DNA from: RPQJ01 sp963793005
Lineage (GTDB): Bacteria > Pseudomonadota > Gammaproteobacteria > Steroidobacterales > Steroidobacteraceae
Direction: 5' to 3'
Length of the DNA: 64,000 nt
Assembly: GCA_963793005.1 (NCBI GenBank)
Contig: CAWBYP010000002.1
Location: 2,356,001-2,420,000 of the forward strand
Numbering within the stretch: the stretch's first letter is position 1; the number at the start of each line of letters is the position of its first letter. Shown one piece after another: positions 54,898 through 63,367 of the stretch. Both the position numbers and the translations under genes were made by a program. The notes beneath the pieces are model-generated. The model saw only the letters and a list, made by a program, of their open reading frames with translations. It was not told the origin of the DNA and ran no database searches.

Positions 54898-56841
54898 ATG
54901 ACGTCGCACAAGTTGCACAAGGTACCAGCCGATTTCGCGGCGCAGACGCGCATCACCCGCGACCAGTACCGGGATTTCTACGCTGAGTCCGTGCGCGATC
55001 CGGAGGGTTTCTGGTCGCGGATGGGCCAGCGCATCGACTGGATCCGTCCGTACGCCAGGGTCAAGGATGTCTCGTTCGACGTGAACGACTTCCACATCCG
55101 CTGGTTCGAGGGCGGCCAGCTGAACGTGGCCGCCAACTGCCTGGACCGGCATCTCGCCACGCGCGGCGACAAGACCGCCATCATCTGGGAGGGCGACGAC
55201 CCGAACCAGAGCGAGCGCATCACGTATCGCGAGCTCTATTACCGGGTCTGCAAGCTTGCCAACGCACTTGTCTCGCTGGGCGTACAGAAGGGCGATCGAG
55301 TCACGATCTACCTGCCGATGATTCCAGAGGCTGCCGTGGCGATGCTCGCGTGCGCCCGGATTGGCGCGATTCACTCGGTCGTTTTCGGCGGGTTTTCGCC
55401 GGAGTCGCTCGCAGGGCGCATTTCCGATTGCTCCTCGACCGTCGTTATCACGGCCGACGAGGGCGTCCGCGGCGGCAAGAAGGTGCCGCTCAAGTCCAAC
55501 CTCGACCTGGCCCTGGCCTCGCCGGGCACCGAGACGGTCAGGCACGTGCTGGTGGTGAAGCGCACTGCGGCGCCGGTAGCGATGTACGGGCGCGACAAGT
55601 GGTACAGCGAAGTCGTCGACGGGCAGCCGGAGACCTGCGAGCCCGCGGTAGTGGATGCCGAGGATCCGCTGTTCATCCTCTATACGTCGGGTTCGACGGG
55701 AAAGCCCAAGGGAGTGCTGCACACCAGCGGCGGCTACCTGGTTTACGCGGCCCTGACACACGAAGCGGTGTTCGACCTGCGCGAGGACGACATCTTCTGG
55801 TGCACCGCCGACGTCGGCTGGGTGACCGGCCACAGCTACGTCGTCTACGGGCCGCTGGCGAACGGCGCAACGGCGGTCATGTTCGAGGGCGTGCCGAATT
55901 ACCCGGACTCGGGCCGATTCTGGCAGGTCTGCGACAAGCACCAGGTGACGATCCTCTACACCGCACCGACAGCGTTGCGGGCACTGATGCGCGAGGGCGA
56001 TGCACCGGTGAGGCGGCATTCACGCAAGTCGCTGCGCCTGCTCGGCACGGTCGGTGAACCGATCAATCCCGAGGCCTGGGAGTGGTACTTCCGCGTGGTC
56101 GGTGACGAACGCTGCCCGATCGTGGACACGTGGTGGCAGACCGAGACGGGTGGAATCCTGATCACCCCGCTGCCGGGCGCGGTCGACACGAAACCCGGCT
56201 CCGCAACGCTGCCATTTTTCGGTGTGCAGCCGGCCATCGTGGACGCCGAAGGCAAGGTGCTGGAGGGCGCCTGCGAGGGAAACCTGGTCATCACCGACAG
56301 CTGGCCAGGGCAGATGCGAACCGTGTATGGCGATCACCAGCGCTTCATCGAGACCTATTTCAAGACCTACCCTGGAACCTACTTCACCGGCGACGGCGCA
56401 CGCCGCGACGAGGACGATTACTACTGGATCACGGGGCGCGTCGACGACGTCCTGAACGTTGCCGGGCATCGTCTCGGCACGGCCGAGGTCGAGAGCGCGC
56501 TCGTATCGCACGCGCTCGTTGCCGAGGCGGCCGTGGTCGGCTGCCCGCACGACATCAAGGGGCAGGGGATCTACGCGTACGTCACCCTGAACGTGGATGC
56601 GACGCCGACCGAAGAACTGCGCAAGGAACTGCGGGACTGGGTGCGGCGCGAAATCGGCCCGATCGCGACGCCGGACTTCATCCAGTGGGCGCCCGGGTTG
56701 CCGAAGACCCGCTCGGGAAAGATCATGCGCCGCATCCTGCGCAAGATCGCCGCCAACGAGCACGAGCAGCTGGGCGACATTTCGACGCTCGCCGACCCGT
56801 CCGTGGTTGCCAGCCTGGTCGTCGAGCGGATGAACCGCTGA
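54898..56841 (+). CDS. acs: Acetyl-CoA synthetase
   Basis: AMP-forming acetate-CoA ligase, 647 residues, converting acetate to acetyl-CoA through acetyl-AMP. YTSGSTGKPKG is the ATP-binding loop, WWQTETGG the acetate/adenylate motif, and PKTRSGKIMRR near the C-terminus contains the acetylatable lysine K608 of the family. GGGGAGA 7 nt before ATG 54898. It follows the HIT gene and precedes the DUF4212/symporter genes, the core of the acetate-switch regulon. Confidence 0.97.
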   Translation: MTSHKLHKVPADFAAQTRITRDQYRDFYAESVRDPEGFWSRMGQRIDWIRPYARVKDVSFDVNDFHIRWFEGGQLNVAANCLDRHLATRGDKTAIIWEGDDPNQSERITYRELYYRVCKLANALVSLGVQKGDRVTIYLPMIPEAAVAMLACARIGAIHSVVFGGFSPESLAGRISDCSSTVVITADEGVRGGKKVPLKSNLDLALASPGTETVRHVLVVKRTAAPVAMYGRDKWYSEVVDGQPETCEPAVVDAEDPLFILYTSGSTGKPKGVLHTSGGYLVYAALTHEAVFDLREDDIFWCTADVGWVTGHSYVVYGPLANGATAVMFEGVPNYPDSGRFWQVCDKHQVTILYTAPTALRALMREGDAPVRRHSRKSLRLLGTVGEPINPEAWEWYFRVVGDERCPIVDTWWQTETGGILITPLPGAVDTKPGSATLPFFGVQPAIVDAEGKVLEGACEGNLVITDSWPGQMRTVYGDHQRFIETYFKTYPGTYFTGDGARRDEDDYYWITGRVDDVLNVAGHRLGTAEVESALVSHALVAEAAVVGCPHDIKGQGIYAYVTLNVDATPTEELRKELRDWVRREIGPIATPDFIQWAPGLPKTRSGKIMRRILRKIAANEHEQLGDISTLADPSVVASLVVERMNR

Positions 56842-56864
56842 GCGCGACCTCCCGGCGGTCTGGC

Positions 56865-56882
56865 CTGCGACCAAGGTCGTAG
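56865..56882. promoter_or_regulatory. Candidate CrbR site 1 before the DUF4212-symporter unit
   Basis: CTGCGACCAAGGTCGTAG is a near-perfect palindrome (8-2-8, one mismatch). It is the inverse of the site at 56911 with three differences; centres are 46 nt apart. Confidence 0.5.
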
Positions 56883-56910
56883 TTGCCGGAACCGCCGCGG
56901 ACTCCCCCGT

Positions 56911-56928
56911 CTACGACCAATGTCGCAG
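56911..56928. promoter_or_regulatory. Candidate CrbR site 2 before the DUF4212-symporter unit
   Basis: CTACGACCAATGTCGCAG, a second imperfect palindrome of the same type about 65-80 nt before the DUF4212 start. Two such sites in a 149-nt gap suggest cooperative activator binding. Confidence 0.5.
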
Positions 56929-56949
56929 TGGGCCCGCAAGGGCCCACTG
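56926..56949 (+). promoter_or_regulatory. Strong GCAA-loop hairpin between acs and DUF4212
   Basis: CAGTGGGCCC (56926-56935) pairs with GGGCCCACTG (56940-56949) around a GCAA tetraloop: a 10-bp perfect stem with a stable loop type. No T-run follows. It touches candidate CrbR site 2 and may stabilise or end the acs transcript. Confidence 0.55.
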
Positions 56950-56990
56950 CTAGATTGGGCCCAATCCTTAAACCGGGGAGGGGAATCACA

Positions 56991-57248
56991 ATGACTCGCG
57001 AAAGAAGGGTGGAATACTGGAAGCGCAATCTCAGGATCCTGCTCGGGCTGCTTTCCGTATGGTTCGTGGTCTCGTTCGGCTTCGGCATCCTGCTGCACGA
57101 CTGGCTGGATAACTTCCGGATCTTCGGCTTCAAGCTCGGCTTCTGGTTTGCCCAGCAGGGGTCGATCTACGTGTTCGTGATCCTGATCTTCGTCTACGTG
57201 GGGATCATGAACAAGCTCGATGTCGAGCACGACGTTCACGAAGACTGA
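56991..57248 (+). CDS. DUF4212 small subunit of sodium:solute symporter
   Basis: An 85-residue membrane protein with two helices (about 16-36 and 53-74) and typical words YWKRNLRILLGLLSVWFVVSF, cut here to its first 20 residues YWKRNLRILLGLLSVWFVVS, and GFWFAQQGSIYVFV. It matches the solute:sodium symporter small-subunit family that always precedes a VC_2705-type symporter. GGGGAGGGG upstream of ATG 56991. The symporter gene starts 30 nt later, so they are one unit. Confidence 0.92.
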   Translation: MTRERRVEYWKRNLRILLGLLSVWFVVSFGFGILLHDWLDNFRIFGFKLGFWFAQQGSIYVFVILIFVYVGIMNKLDVEHDVHED

Positions 57249-57278
57249 TCCAAGAATACGAATCCAGGGGACACAAAT

Positions 57279-58979
57279 ATGTCAGTTCTAACGTGGACCT
57301 ATCTGCTGGTGGGCGCGAGCTTCGCCCTCTACATCGGCATCGCGATCTGGAGCCGTGCCTCCCACACGCGTGACTTCTACGTGGCCGGTGGCCACGTGAG
57401 CCCTCTGGCCAACGGCATGGCGACGGCCGCCGACTGGATGTCGGCTGCGTCGTTCATTTCGATGGCGGGGCTCATCTCGTTCATGGGCTACGACGGCGGC
57501 GTCTACCTGATGGGGTGGACGGGCGGCTACGTGCTGCTCGCGCTGCTGTTCGCCCCGTACCTGCGCAAGTTCGGCAAGTTCACGATCCCCGACTTCATCG
57601 GCGACCGTTACTACTCCGACACTGCGCGGCTGGTGGCCGTGGTGTGCGCGATCTTCGTCTCGTTCACCTACGTGGCCGGGCAGATGCGCGGCGTCGGTAT
57701 CGTCTTCTCCAGGTTCCTCGAGGTCCCGATCAATCTTGGTGTCATCATCGGCATGGCGATCGTGTTCTTCTACGCGGTGCTGGGCGGCATGAAGGGCATC
57801 ACCTACACCCAGGTCGCACAGTACTGCGTGCTGATCTTCGCCTACATGGTGCCGGCGATCTTCATCTCGATCATGCTGACCGGGCATACGCTGCCGCAGC
57901 TCGGCTTCGGCGGCGAGATCACCGGGACGGGCACCTTCCTGCTCGACAAGCTCGACGGGTTGAGCACCGAGCTCGGTTTTGCGCCGTATACCAGTGGCGG
58001 CAAACCGCTGATCGACGTGTTCTGTATTACTGCGGCGCTGATGGTCGGCACAGCGGGCCTGCCGCACGTCCTGGTCCGGTTCTTCACCGTGCCCAAGGTG
58101 CGTGACGCACGCAAGTCGGCGGGCTGGGCGCTGCTGTTCATCGCCATTCTCTACACGACTGCCCCGGCCGTGGCGGCGTTCGCCCGCTACAACATGATCG
58201 AGACCATCAACGGCTCAGACGGCGCAGGTGCACTCTACAGCGAGGCGCCGAGCTGGATCACAAACTGGGAGAAGACCGGCCTGATCAAGTGGGAGGACAA
58301 GAACGGCGATGGTCGCATGTTCTATGCCAAGGACGACCGCAACGAGATGACGATCGACCGCGACATCATGGTGCTCGCCAATCCGGAAATCGCCAGGCTT
58401 CCGGCCTGGGTGATCGCTCTGGTGGCGGCCGGCGGCCTCGCGGCGGCGCTGTCGACTGCTGCAGGCCTGCTGCTGGTGATCTCCTCGGCGATCGCGCACG
58501 ACCTGCTGAAGAAAGTCGTGATGCCGAACATCACGGAGAAACAGGAACTGCTGTACGCGCGCCTGGCGGCAGGCGTGGCGGTGGTGATCGCGGGCCTGCT
58601 CGGCATTTATCCGCCCGCGTTCGTAGCGCAGGTGGTGGCCTTCGCGTTCGGCCTTGCAGCTGCGTCGTTCTTCCCGGCGATCCTGCTCGGGATCTTCGAC
58701 AAGCGTGCGAACATGCAGGGCGCCGTGTCGGGCATGATCGTCGGCATCGTGTTCACGGCCAGCTACATCATCTACTTCAAGTTCATCAACCCGACGGCTG
58801 GTGCCGACCAGTGGTTCCTGAAGATCTCACCCGAGGGGATCGGTTTCGTGGGTATGCTGATAAACTTCGCAGTAACCTACACGGTGAGCCACCTGACGGC
58901 CCCGCCGCCGGAGCACATCCAGCACATGGTGGAAGACATCCGGGTCCCGCGTGGAGCGGGCGCGGCCAGCCACCACTGA
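57279..58979 (+). CDS. Sodium:solute symporter, VC_2705 subfamily (probable acetate/organic acid uptake)
   Basis: A 566-residue inner-membrane symporter of the SSS family with about 13 helices; FYVAGGHVSPLANGMATAAD and GGMKGITYTQVAQY are family marks. An insert of about 70 polar residues (about 310-365) lies between helices, as in this subfamily. With acs, CrbS/R and DUF4212 nearby it probably takes up acetate or another short acid with sodium. Related to ActP, but substrate is inferred, so no symbol is given. Confidence 0.9.
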   Translation: MSVLTWTYLLVGASFALYIGIAIWSRASHTRDFYVAGGHVSPLANGMATAADWMSAASFISMAGLISFMGYDGGVYLMGWTGGYVLLALLFAPYLRKFGKFTIPDFIGDRYYSDTARLVAVVCAIFVSFTYVAGQMRGVGIVFSRFLEVPINLGVIIGMAIVFFYAVLGGMKGITYTQVAQYCVLIFAYMVPAIFISIMLTGHTLPQLGFGGEITGTGTFLLDKLDGLSTELGFAPYTSGGKPLIDVFCITAALMVGTAGLPHVLVRFFTVPKVRDARKSAGWALLFIAILYTTAPAVAAFARYNMIETINGSDGAGALYSEAPSWITNWEKTGLIKWEDKNGDGRMFYAKDDRNEMTIDRDIMVLANPEIARLPAWVIALVAAGGLAAALSTAAGLLLVISSAIAHDLLKKVVMPNITEKQELLYARLAAGVAVVIAGLLGIYPPAFVAQVVAFAFGLAAASFFPAILLGIFDKRANMQGAVSGMIVGIVFTASYIIYFKFINPTAGADQWFLKISPEGIGFVGMLINFAVTYTVSHLTAPPPEHIQHMVEDIRVPRGAGAASHH

Positions 58980-59001
58980 GGCTTTGGGCGAGGGTGATCA
59001 C

Positions 59002-59035
59002 CGGGGCGGTCCTCGCGGGCCGCCCCGCTTTTTTT
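59002..59035 (+). terminator. Rho-independent terminator after the symporter
   Basis: CGGGGCGG (59002-59009) and CCGCCCCG (59020-59027) with a 10-nt loop, followed by a run of seven T (59029-59035). Confidence 0.92.
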
Positions 59036-59055
59036 GAGGCCCAGGGCGCATTGAC

Positions 59056-60870
59056 GTGAGCCGGCACGACCAGGAATTCGACTTCTCGACGCCACCGTTC
59101 AACCTGCTCACGGCCGAGCAGGCGGGTGAGATCGGCGCCCGGATGGACATCGAGTTCGTCCCCAAGGGCACGACCATTCTCGAGGCCGGCCAGGGCTCGG
59201 AGTTCGTCTATGTGATCCTCAAGGGCGAGGTCGTCGCGATGGAGGCGGGCGAGGGCTACACGCGCGTGTTTGCGGAGTTCGGTGCGCACGACCTGTTCGG
59301 CACGACGGCCTCACTGACCGGCAGCGCACGCTATACCTACGAGGCAATAGAGGACACGCTCGCCTGGACGATTCCGGCCGAAGCGTTTCGTGCAGCGGTG
59401 TCGGCGAACGGACGTTTCGCTGCCTATTTCCTCGCGTCGCTCGCCAAGCGCAGCGCCGAGGCCGAACGGTCCGGCGCGCCCACCGACCTGGCAGAGATGA
59501 TGCTGACGCGTGTCGGCGAGGCGCTGCTCGCTGAAGCGGTCACGGTGCCCGAGAACTGTCCGCTCGACGAGACGACCCGGCGCATGCGCGACCGGCGTGT
59601 CGACTGCGTGTTCGTCGAGGGTCCGGCCGGTCTCGGTATCGCGACACGTACGGACCTGCTCGAGGCGATCGCGCTGGGCGGGCGCTCGCTGGAACAGCCG
59701 GTCGGCGGAATCGCAAGCCGCCCTGTCGTGAGTTGCGATACAGCCGATCCCCTGTTCCAGGCGCTTGTGACGATGACTCGCGCCGGAATAGAGCGTATCG
59801 CGGTGCTCGAGGACGGTGAGCTCAGGGGCACGCTCGGGCTCGCGGAGCTTCTCAGTCATTACTCAAGCCATTCGCACGTGATTGGTCTCCGCGTTGCGCG
59901 AGCCGAGACCCGCGCGGAGCTGGGCGCCGCTGCGCGGCAGGTCAACCAGCTGGTTCGAACGCTGCATGCCAACGGCGCACGGATGCAGTACCTGGCCGAC
60001 CTGGTGAGCGCAGTGAACCAGCGCCTGCTGTCGCGCCTGTTCGAGTTCTGTTTCGACGAGGCGTTGCGCAGTCGCTGCTGTCTGCTGGTACTCGGCAGCG
60101 AGGGGCGCGGCGAGCAGTTGTTCAAGACCGACCAGGACAATGCGCTGATGCTGGCGCGCGACGTGCGCGATGCGGACGTGGCTGACGCCGCGCAGGCGTT
60201 CAGCGACGGCCTGGCGGAGATGGGCTATCCGCCGTGCCCGGGCGGCGTCATGGTCTCGAATCCGCAATGGCGCGGGGACGAAGCGGCCTGGCTTGGCCGG
60301 ATCGAGAGCCTGCGCGGCAACACCGCGCCGCAGGCGCTGATGCGAGTGGCCATCATGCTGGATGCGCGCATCGTTGCCGGCGACGCGCAACTCTTCGCGC
60401 CGATCCGGGAAACCCTGTACGGGTTCGGCCAGAACGAGGTGTGGATGCACCACTTCGTGGCGCCAGCGCTCGAGTTCCAGACGCCGCTCCGGCTCTTCAG
60501 CGGACTGCTCGGCCGCAGCGCGCCGGTGGACGTGAAGAAGGGCGGCATCTTTCCCGTGGTGCACGGAGTGCGCACACTCGCGCTGCAGCACCGGCTGACC
60601 GAGGCTTCCACTTTCGATCGCATCGACGCGCTGATGGAGTCCGGCGCACTGAGTGCGACGCTTGGTGCAGACCTGCGGCAGGCATACGCGATCATGCTCC
60701 GGCTGCGGCTCGGGCAGCAGATCGAGGCAGTGAGCGAGGGCGAGTTGCCCGGCAATACCGTCCGGCTCGATGCGCTGCGGCGCCTCGACCGCGACCTGCT
60801 GCGCGACGCGTTCGGCGTAGTGCGCGAATTCCAGCGCTCGCTGTCCTCGCGCTACGGCCACGGTCTGTGA
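59056..60870 (+). CDS. cNMP-binding / CBS / DUF294 nucleotidyltransferase-like protein, copy 1
   Basis: A 604-residue cytoplasmic protein: cyclic-nucleotide-binding domain (about 15-135), a degenerate CBS pair (about 150-275), then the DUF294 nucleotidyltransferase-like domain with GSEGRGEQLF...DQDNA (about 347-363; the GS..GR.E and D.D metal residues are kept) and the DUF294 C-terminal domain with KGGIFPVVHG. Such proteins resemble GlnD-type uridylyltransferases and are commonly found beside acs/CrbS loci; target unknown. GTG 59056 is the start. An exonuclease gene follows after 16 nt. Confidence 0.85.
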   Translation: MSRHDQEFDFSTPPFNLLTAEQAGEIGARMDIEFVPKGTTILEAGQGSEFVYVILKGEVVAMEAGEGYTRVFAEFGAHDLFGTTASLTGSARYTYEAIEDTLAWTIPAEAFRAAVSANGRFAAYFLASLAKRSAEAERSGAPTDLAEMMLTRVGEALLAEAVTVPENCPLDETTRRMRDRRVDCVFVEGPAGLGIATRTDLLEAIALGGRSLEQPVGGIASRPVVSCDTADPLFQALVTMTRAGIERIAVLEDGELRGTLGLAELLSHYSSHSHVIGLRVARAETRAELGAAARQVNQLVRTLHANGARMQYLADLVSAVNQRLLSRLFEFCFDEALRSRCCLLVLGSEGRGEQLFKTDQDNALMLARDVRDADVADAAQAFSDGLAEMGYPPCPGGVMVSNPQWRGDEAAWLGRIESLRGNTAPQALMRVAIMLDARIVAGDAQLFAPIRETLYGFGQNEVWMHHFVAPALEFQTPLRLFSGLLGRSAPVDVKKGGIFPVVHGVRTLALQHRLTEASTFDRIDALMESGALSATLGADLRQAYAIMLRLRLGQQIEAVSEGELPGNTVRLDALRRLDRDLLRDAFGVVREFQRSLSSRYGHGL

Positions 60871-60886
60871 GCATGGACCTGGGCCG

Positions 60887-61480
60887 GTGAATCGACTGCG
60901 TCGCGGAATCCGCAGCTTCTGGCGGGCGCTGCGGCCGCCGGCTGTGCCGAAGGGCGGGGAGATCGTCTCGCTGGATCTCGAGACCAGCAGCCTCGACCCG
61001 ACGACGGCGGCGATCCTGTCAATCGCGGCCGTGCCGATACGCGATCGGCGCATCCTGCTGAGCGAGGGATTCGAGCGCAAGGTGGCCGGCGATGCGCCGG
61101 TGGACCTGGAGGCCGTCAAGTATCACCGGCTGCGTCCGGTGGACGTGGCAGAGGGTTCGAATGCTGTCGACGCCGCCGCCGACTTCGTCGCATGGCTCGG
61201 CGACCGGCCGTTGATCGGCTACTGCACCGGTTTCGATTGCGCAATGCTTGACCGGGTGCTGCGAGAAGGCGGACACAAGGGTTTCGAACCCGAACGCTTC
61301 GACGTGCGAGATCTCTATCGGCGCGCGATCCTGCGCAGCAACCCGGAGGATTCTCCGCCGCGTGCGCTCGATGAGATGCTCGCAAGGCTGGGCGTACCGT
61401 TGATGGCGCGTCACACCGCGCGCGGGGATGCAGCTGCCGTCGCGATGGCGTACCTTCTGCTGTCGAAAGACAGCCACTAG
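60887..61480 (+). CDS. DnaQ-type 3'-5' exonuclease, copy 1
   Basis: A 197-residue DEDDh exonuclease domain: SLDLETS with D30 and E32, GYCTGFDCAMLDR with the second acidic motif, and RHTARGDAAAVA with the histidine and last aspartate. Similar stand-alone domains are related to the proofreading subunit of DNA polymerase III. The gene sits between two DUF294 genes and is probably co-transcribed with both; GTG start 60887. Confidence 0.88.
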   Translation: MNRLRRGIRSFWRALRPPAVPKGGEIVSLDLETSSLDPTTAAILSIAAVPIRDRRILLSEGFERKVAGDAPVDLEAVKYHRLRPVDVAEGSNAVDAAADFVAWLGDRPLIGYCTGFDCAMLDRVLREGGHKGFEPERFDVRDLYRRAILRSNPEDSPPRALDEMLARLGVPLMARHTARGDAAAVAMAYLLLSKDSH

Positions 61481-61498
61481 CGCGGTCGAGGTGCACGC

Positions 61499-63367
61499 GT
61501 GGTCAGCGAGCTCCGGGACGTACGTGACTTCCTCGGGCGGCACGCGCCGTTCTCCGCGCTTCCGGACGACGCCCTGGATTGCCTGCCCCGGTCGGTGTCG
61601 GTTCGTTATCTCAGGCGCGGGTCGAGATTTCCGCCGGCAGAAGCCGAGTTGGCGGGCTTCCACGTCATCCGCAAGGGTGCCGTGGAGCTGCGGGACGATG
61701 ACGGGGAGTTGGTTGAGAAGCTGGCGGAGGGTGACTGTCTCGATTCCGGCGCCGTAGCAGCCCGCAATCAGAAGAAACTCGTCGGGATGACGGTCGAGGA
61801 CACACTCGTCTACGCGTTGCCATCGGCCCTGCTCGACAAGCTGAGAAAGGACCACCGGGCGTTCGGTGACAGCTTCGAGACGTCGATTCGCGAGCGGCTG
61901 CAACGGGCGCGTGAATCCGCGCTCGACGCACCCCAGGTCGGTGGAAACCTGCTGCGGGTCAGCGTCGGGGAACTCATGGTGCGCGACGCCGTGACCGCCG
62001 ATGCAGCGATGAGCGTTCGCGATGCGGCCTGCCTCATGACCCGCGAGCGTGTCTCGTCACTGCTGGTCCTGCGCGACGGCGCCCTAGAGGGCATCGTGAC
62101 CGATCGCGACCTGCGCACTCGCGTAGTGGCCGAGGATCGCAGTGGAGAAACACCGCTCGTCGATATCATGACGCCACGTCCGCATACGATCCAGGGGAGC
62201 GCCTCGGCGTTCGAGGCGTTGATGGCGATGAGCCGGCTGCGTATACACCATCTTCCGGTCGTCGACCGGGATGGCGTACAGGGGCTGGTCTCGACCAATG
62301 ACCTGCTGCGCGCCCAGAGCGCGAATCCGCTCTATCTGGCCGACCGGATCCGGCGCTGTGGCTCGGTCGACGACCTGCGCCAGGTGGCCGGCGAGGCGCG
62401 GGAACTGCAGGTGCAGATGGTGGCGGCGCATGCGAGCGCCCGGCAGCTCGGCCAGGCACTGACCTCGGTGTGCGATGCAGTCACTCGTCGCCTGATCGAG
62501 CTGTCCATTCATCGGCTTGGGGAGCCCCCGGTCCATTTTGCCTGGGTCGCCACGGGCTCCCAGGGTCGCGGCGAGCTGACACTGCATTCGGATCAGGACA
62601 ACGCGATCATCCTGGACGACGGCTATCAACCAGACCTGCATGGCGATTACTTCGCTGCGCTCGCAGGCGAAGTCAACCAGGGGCTCGGCGCCAGCGGCTA
62701 CATGCTTTGTCCGGGCGACGTCATGGCCTCCAATTCCCGCTGGCGCCAGCCGCTGGCCGTATGGCGCGACTACTTCACCGCCTGGCTCGAGAAGACCGAT
62801 CATAACGCCGCGATGCTCGCGGCCAACTTCTTCGACATGCGCACGATCTGGGGTGAGGACGCGCTGAGACAGCGCCTGATGGAGCGAATCCTTCAGCGCT
62901 GCCGCGGTGCGAAGGTCTTTCTGGCGTACATGGCGAGCCACGCGCTTGGCAACCGGCCACCATTGGGGTTTTTCCGCAATTTCGTACTGGTCGGTTCGGG
63001 GGAGCACGAGGGTTCGGTGGACCTGAAGCGGCATGGCTTGCTGCCGATCGTCGACCTGGCGCGGGTTTACGCGCTGGCAGGAGGCGTCGAATCGGTCGCG
63101 ACACTCGATCGGCTGCGAGACTCGCTCGCCGCAGGCACCCTGAGCGAGGAGGGTGCCGAGAACCTTGCGGCGGCGTTCGAGTTCATCTCGTTGATTCGCT
63201 CGAAACACCAGGCGCAGCAGTTGCGCAGCGGCGGAGAGGTGGACAACTACGTCAAGCCCGACGCACTGACTGCGATGGAGCGGCGCCACCTGAAAGACGC
63301 ATTCGCGGTGATCGCGACGCTCCAGGACGCCGTGCGCTCCGCACACGGCGACCGGCTGCCGCGGTGA
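61499..63367 (+). CDS. cNMP-binding / CBS / DUF294 nucleotidyltransferase-like protein, copy 2
   Basis: A 622-residue paralogue of the 59056 protein: degenerate cyclic-nucleotide domain (about 12-130), a well-kept CBS pair (about 155-280; VRDAACLMTRERVSSLLVL, LRIHHLPVVDRDG), DUF294 domain with GSQGRGELTLHSDQDNA (about 353-369) and C-terminal DUF294 with KRHGLLPIVDLAR. GTG 61499 is the likely start. Its stop overlaps the next exonuclease by 4 nt (GTGA). The CBS pair suggests sensing of adenine nucleotides, which would fit an acetyl-CoA/AMP-linked role. Confidence 0.86.
   Translation: MVSELRDVRDFLGRHAPFSALPDDALDCLPRSVSVRYLRRGSRFPPAEAELAGFHVIRKGAVELRDDDGELVEKLAEGDCLDSGAVAARNQKKLVGMTVEDTLVYALPSALLDKLRKDHRAFGDSFETSIRERLQRARESALDAPQVGGNLLRVSVGELMVRDAVTADAAMSVRDAACLMTRERVSSLLVLRDGALEGIVTDRDLRTRVVAEDRSGETPLVDIMTPRPHTIQGSASAFEALMAMSRLRIHHLPVVDRDGVQGLVSTNDLLRAQSANPLYLADRIRRCGSVDDLRQVAGEARELQVQMVAAHASARQLGQALTSVCDAVTRRLIELSIHRLGEPPVHFAWVATGSQGRGELTLHSDQDNAIILDDGYQPDLHGDYFAALAGEVNQGLGASGYMLCPGDVMASNSRWRQPLAVWRDYFTAWLEKTDHNAAMLAANFFDMRTIWGEDALRQRLMERILQRCRGAKVFLAYMASHALGNRPPLGFFRNFVLVGSGEHEGSVDLKRHGLLPIVDLARVYALAGGVESVATLDRLRDSLAAGTLSEEGAENLAAAFEFISLIRSKHQAQQLRSGGEVDNYVKPDALTAMERRHLKDAFAVIATLQDAVRSAHGDRLPR

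Noticed and set aside
57279..58979. Naming the symporter actP
   Set aside because: The DUF4212 partner and the central polar insert mark the VC_2705 subfamily, related to but distinct from ActP with DUF485; the substrate is only inferred.
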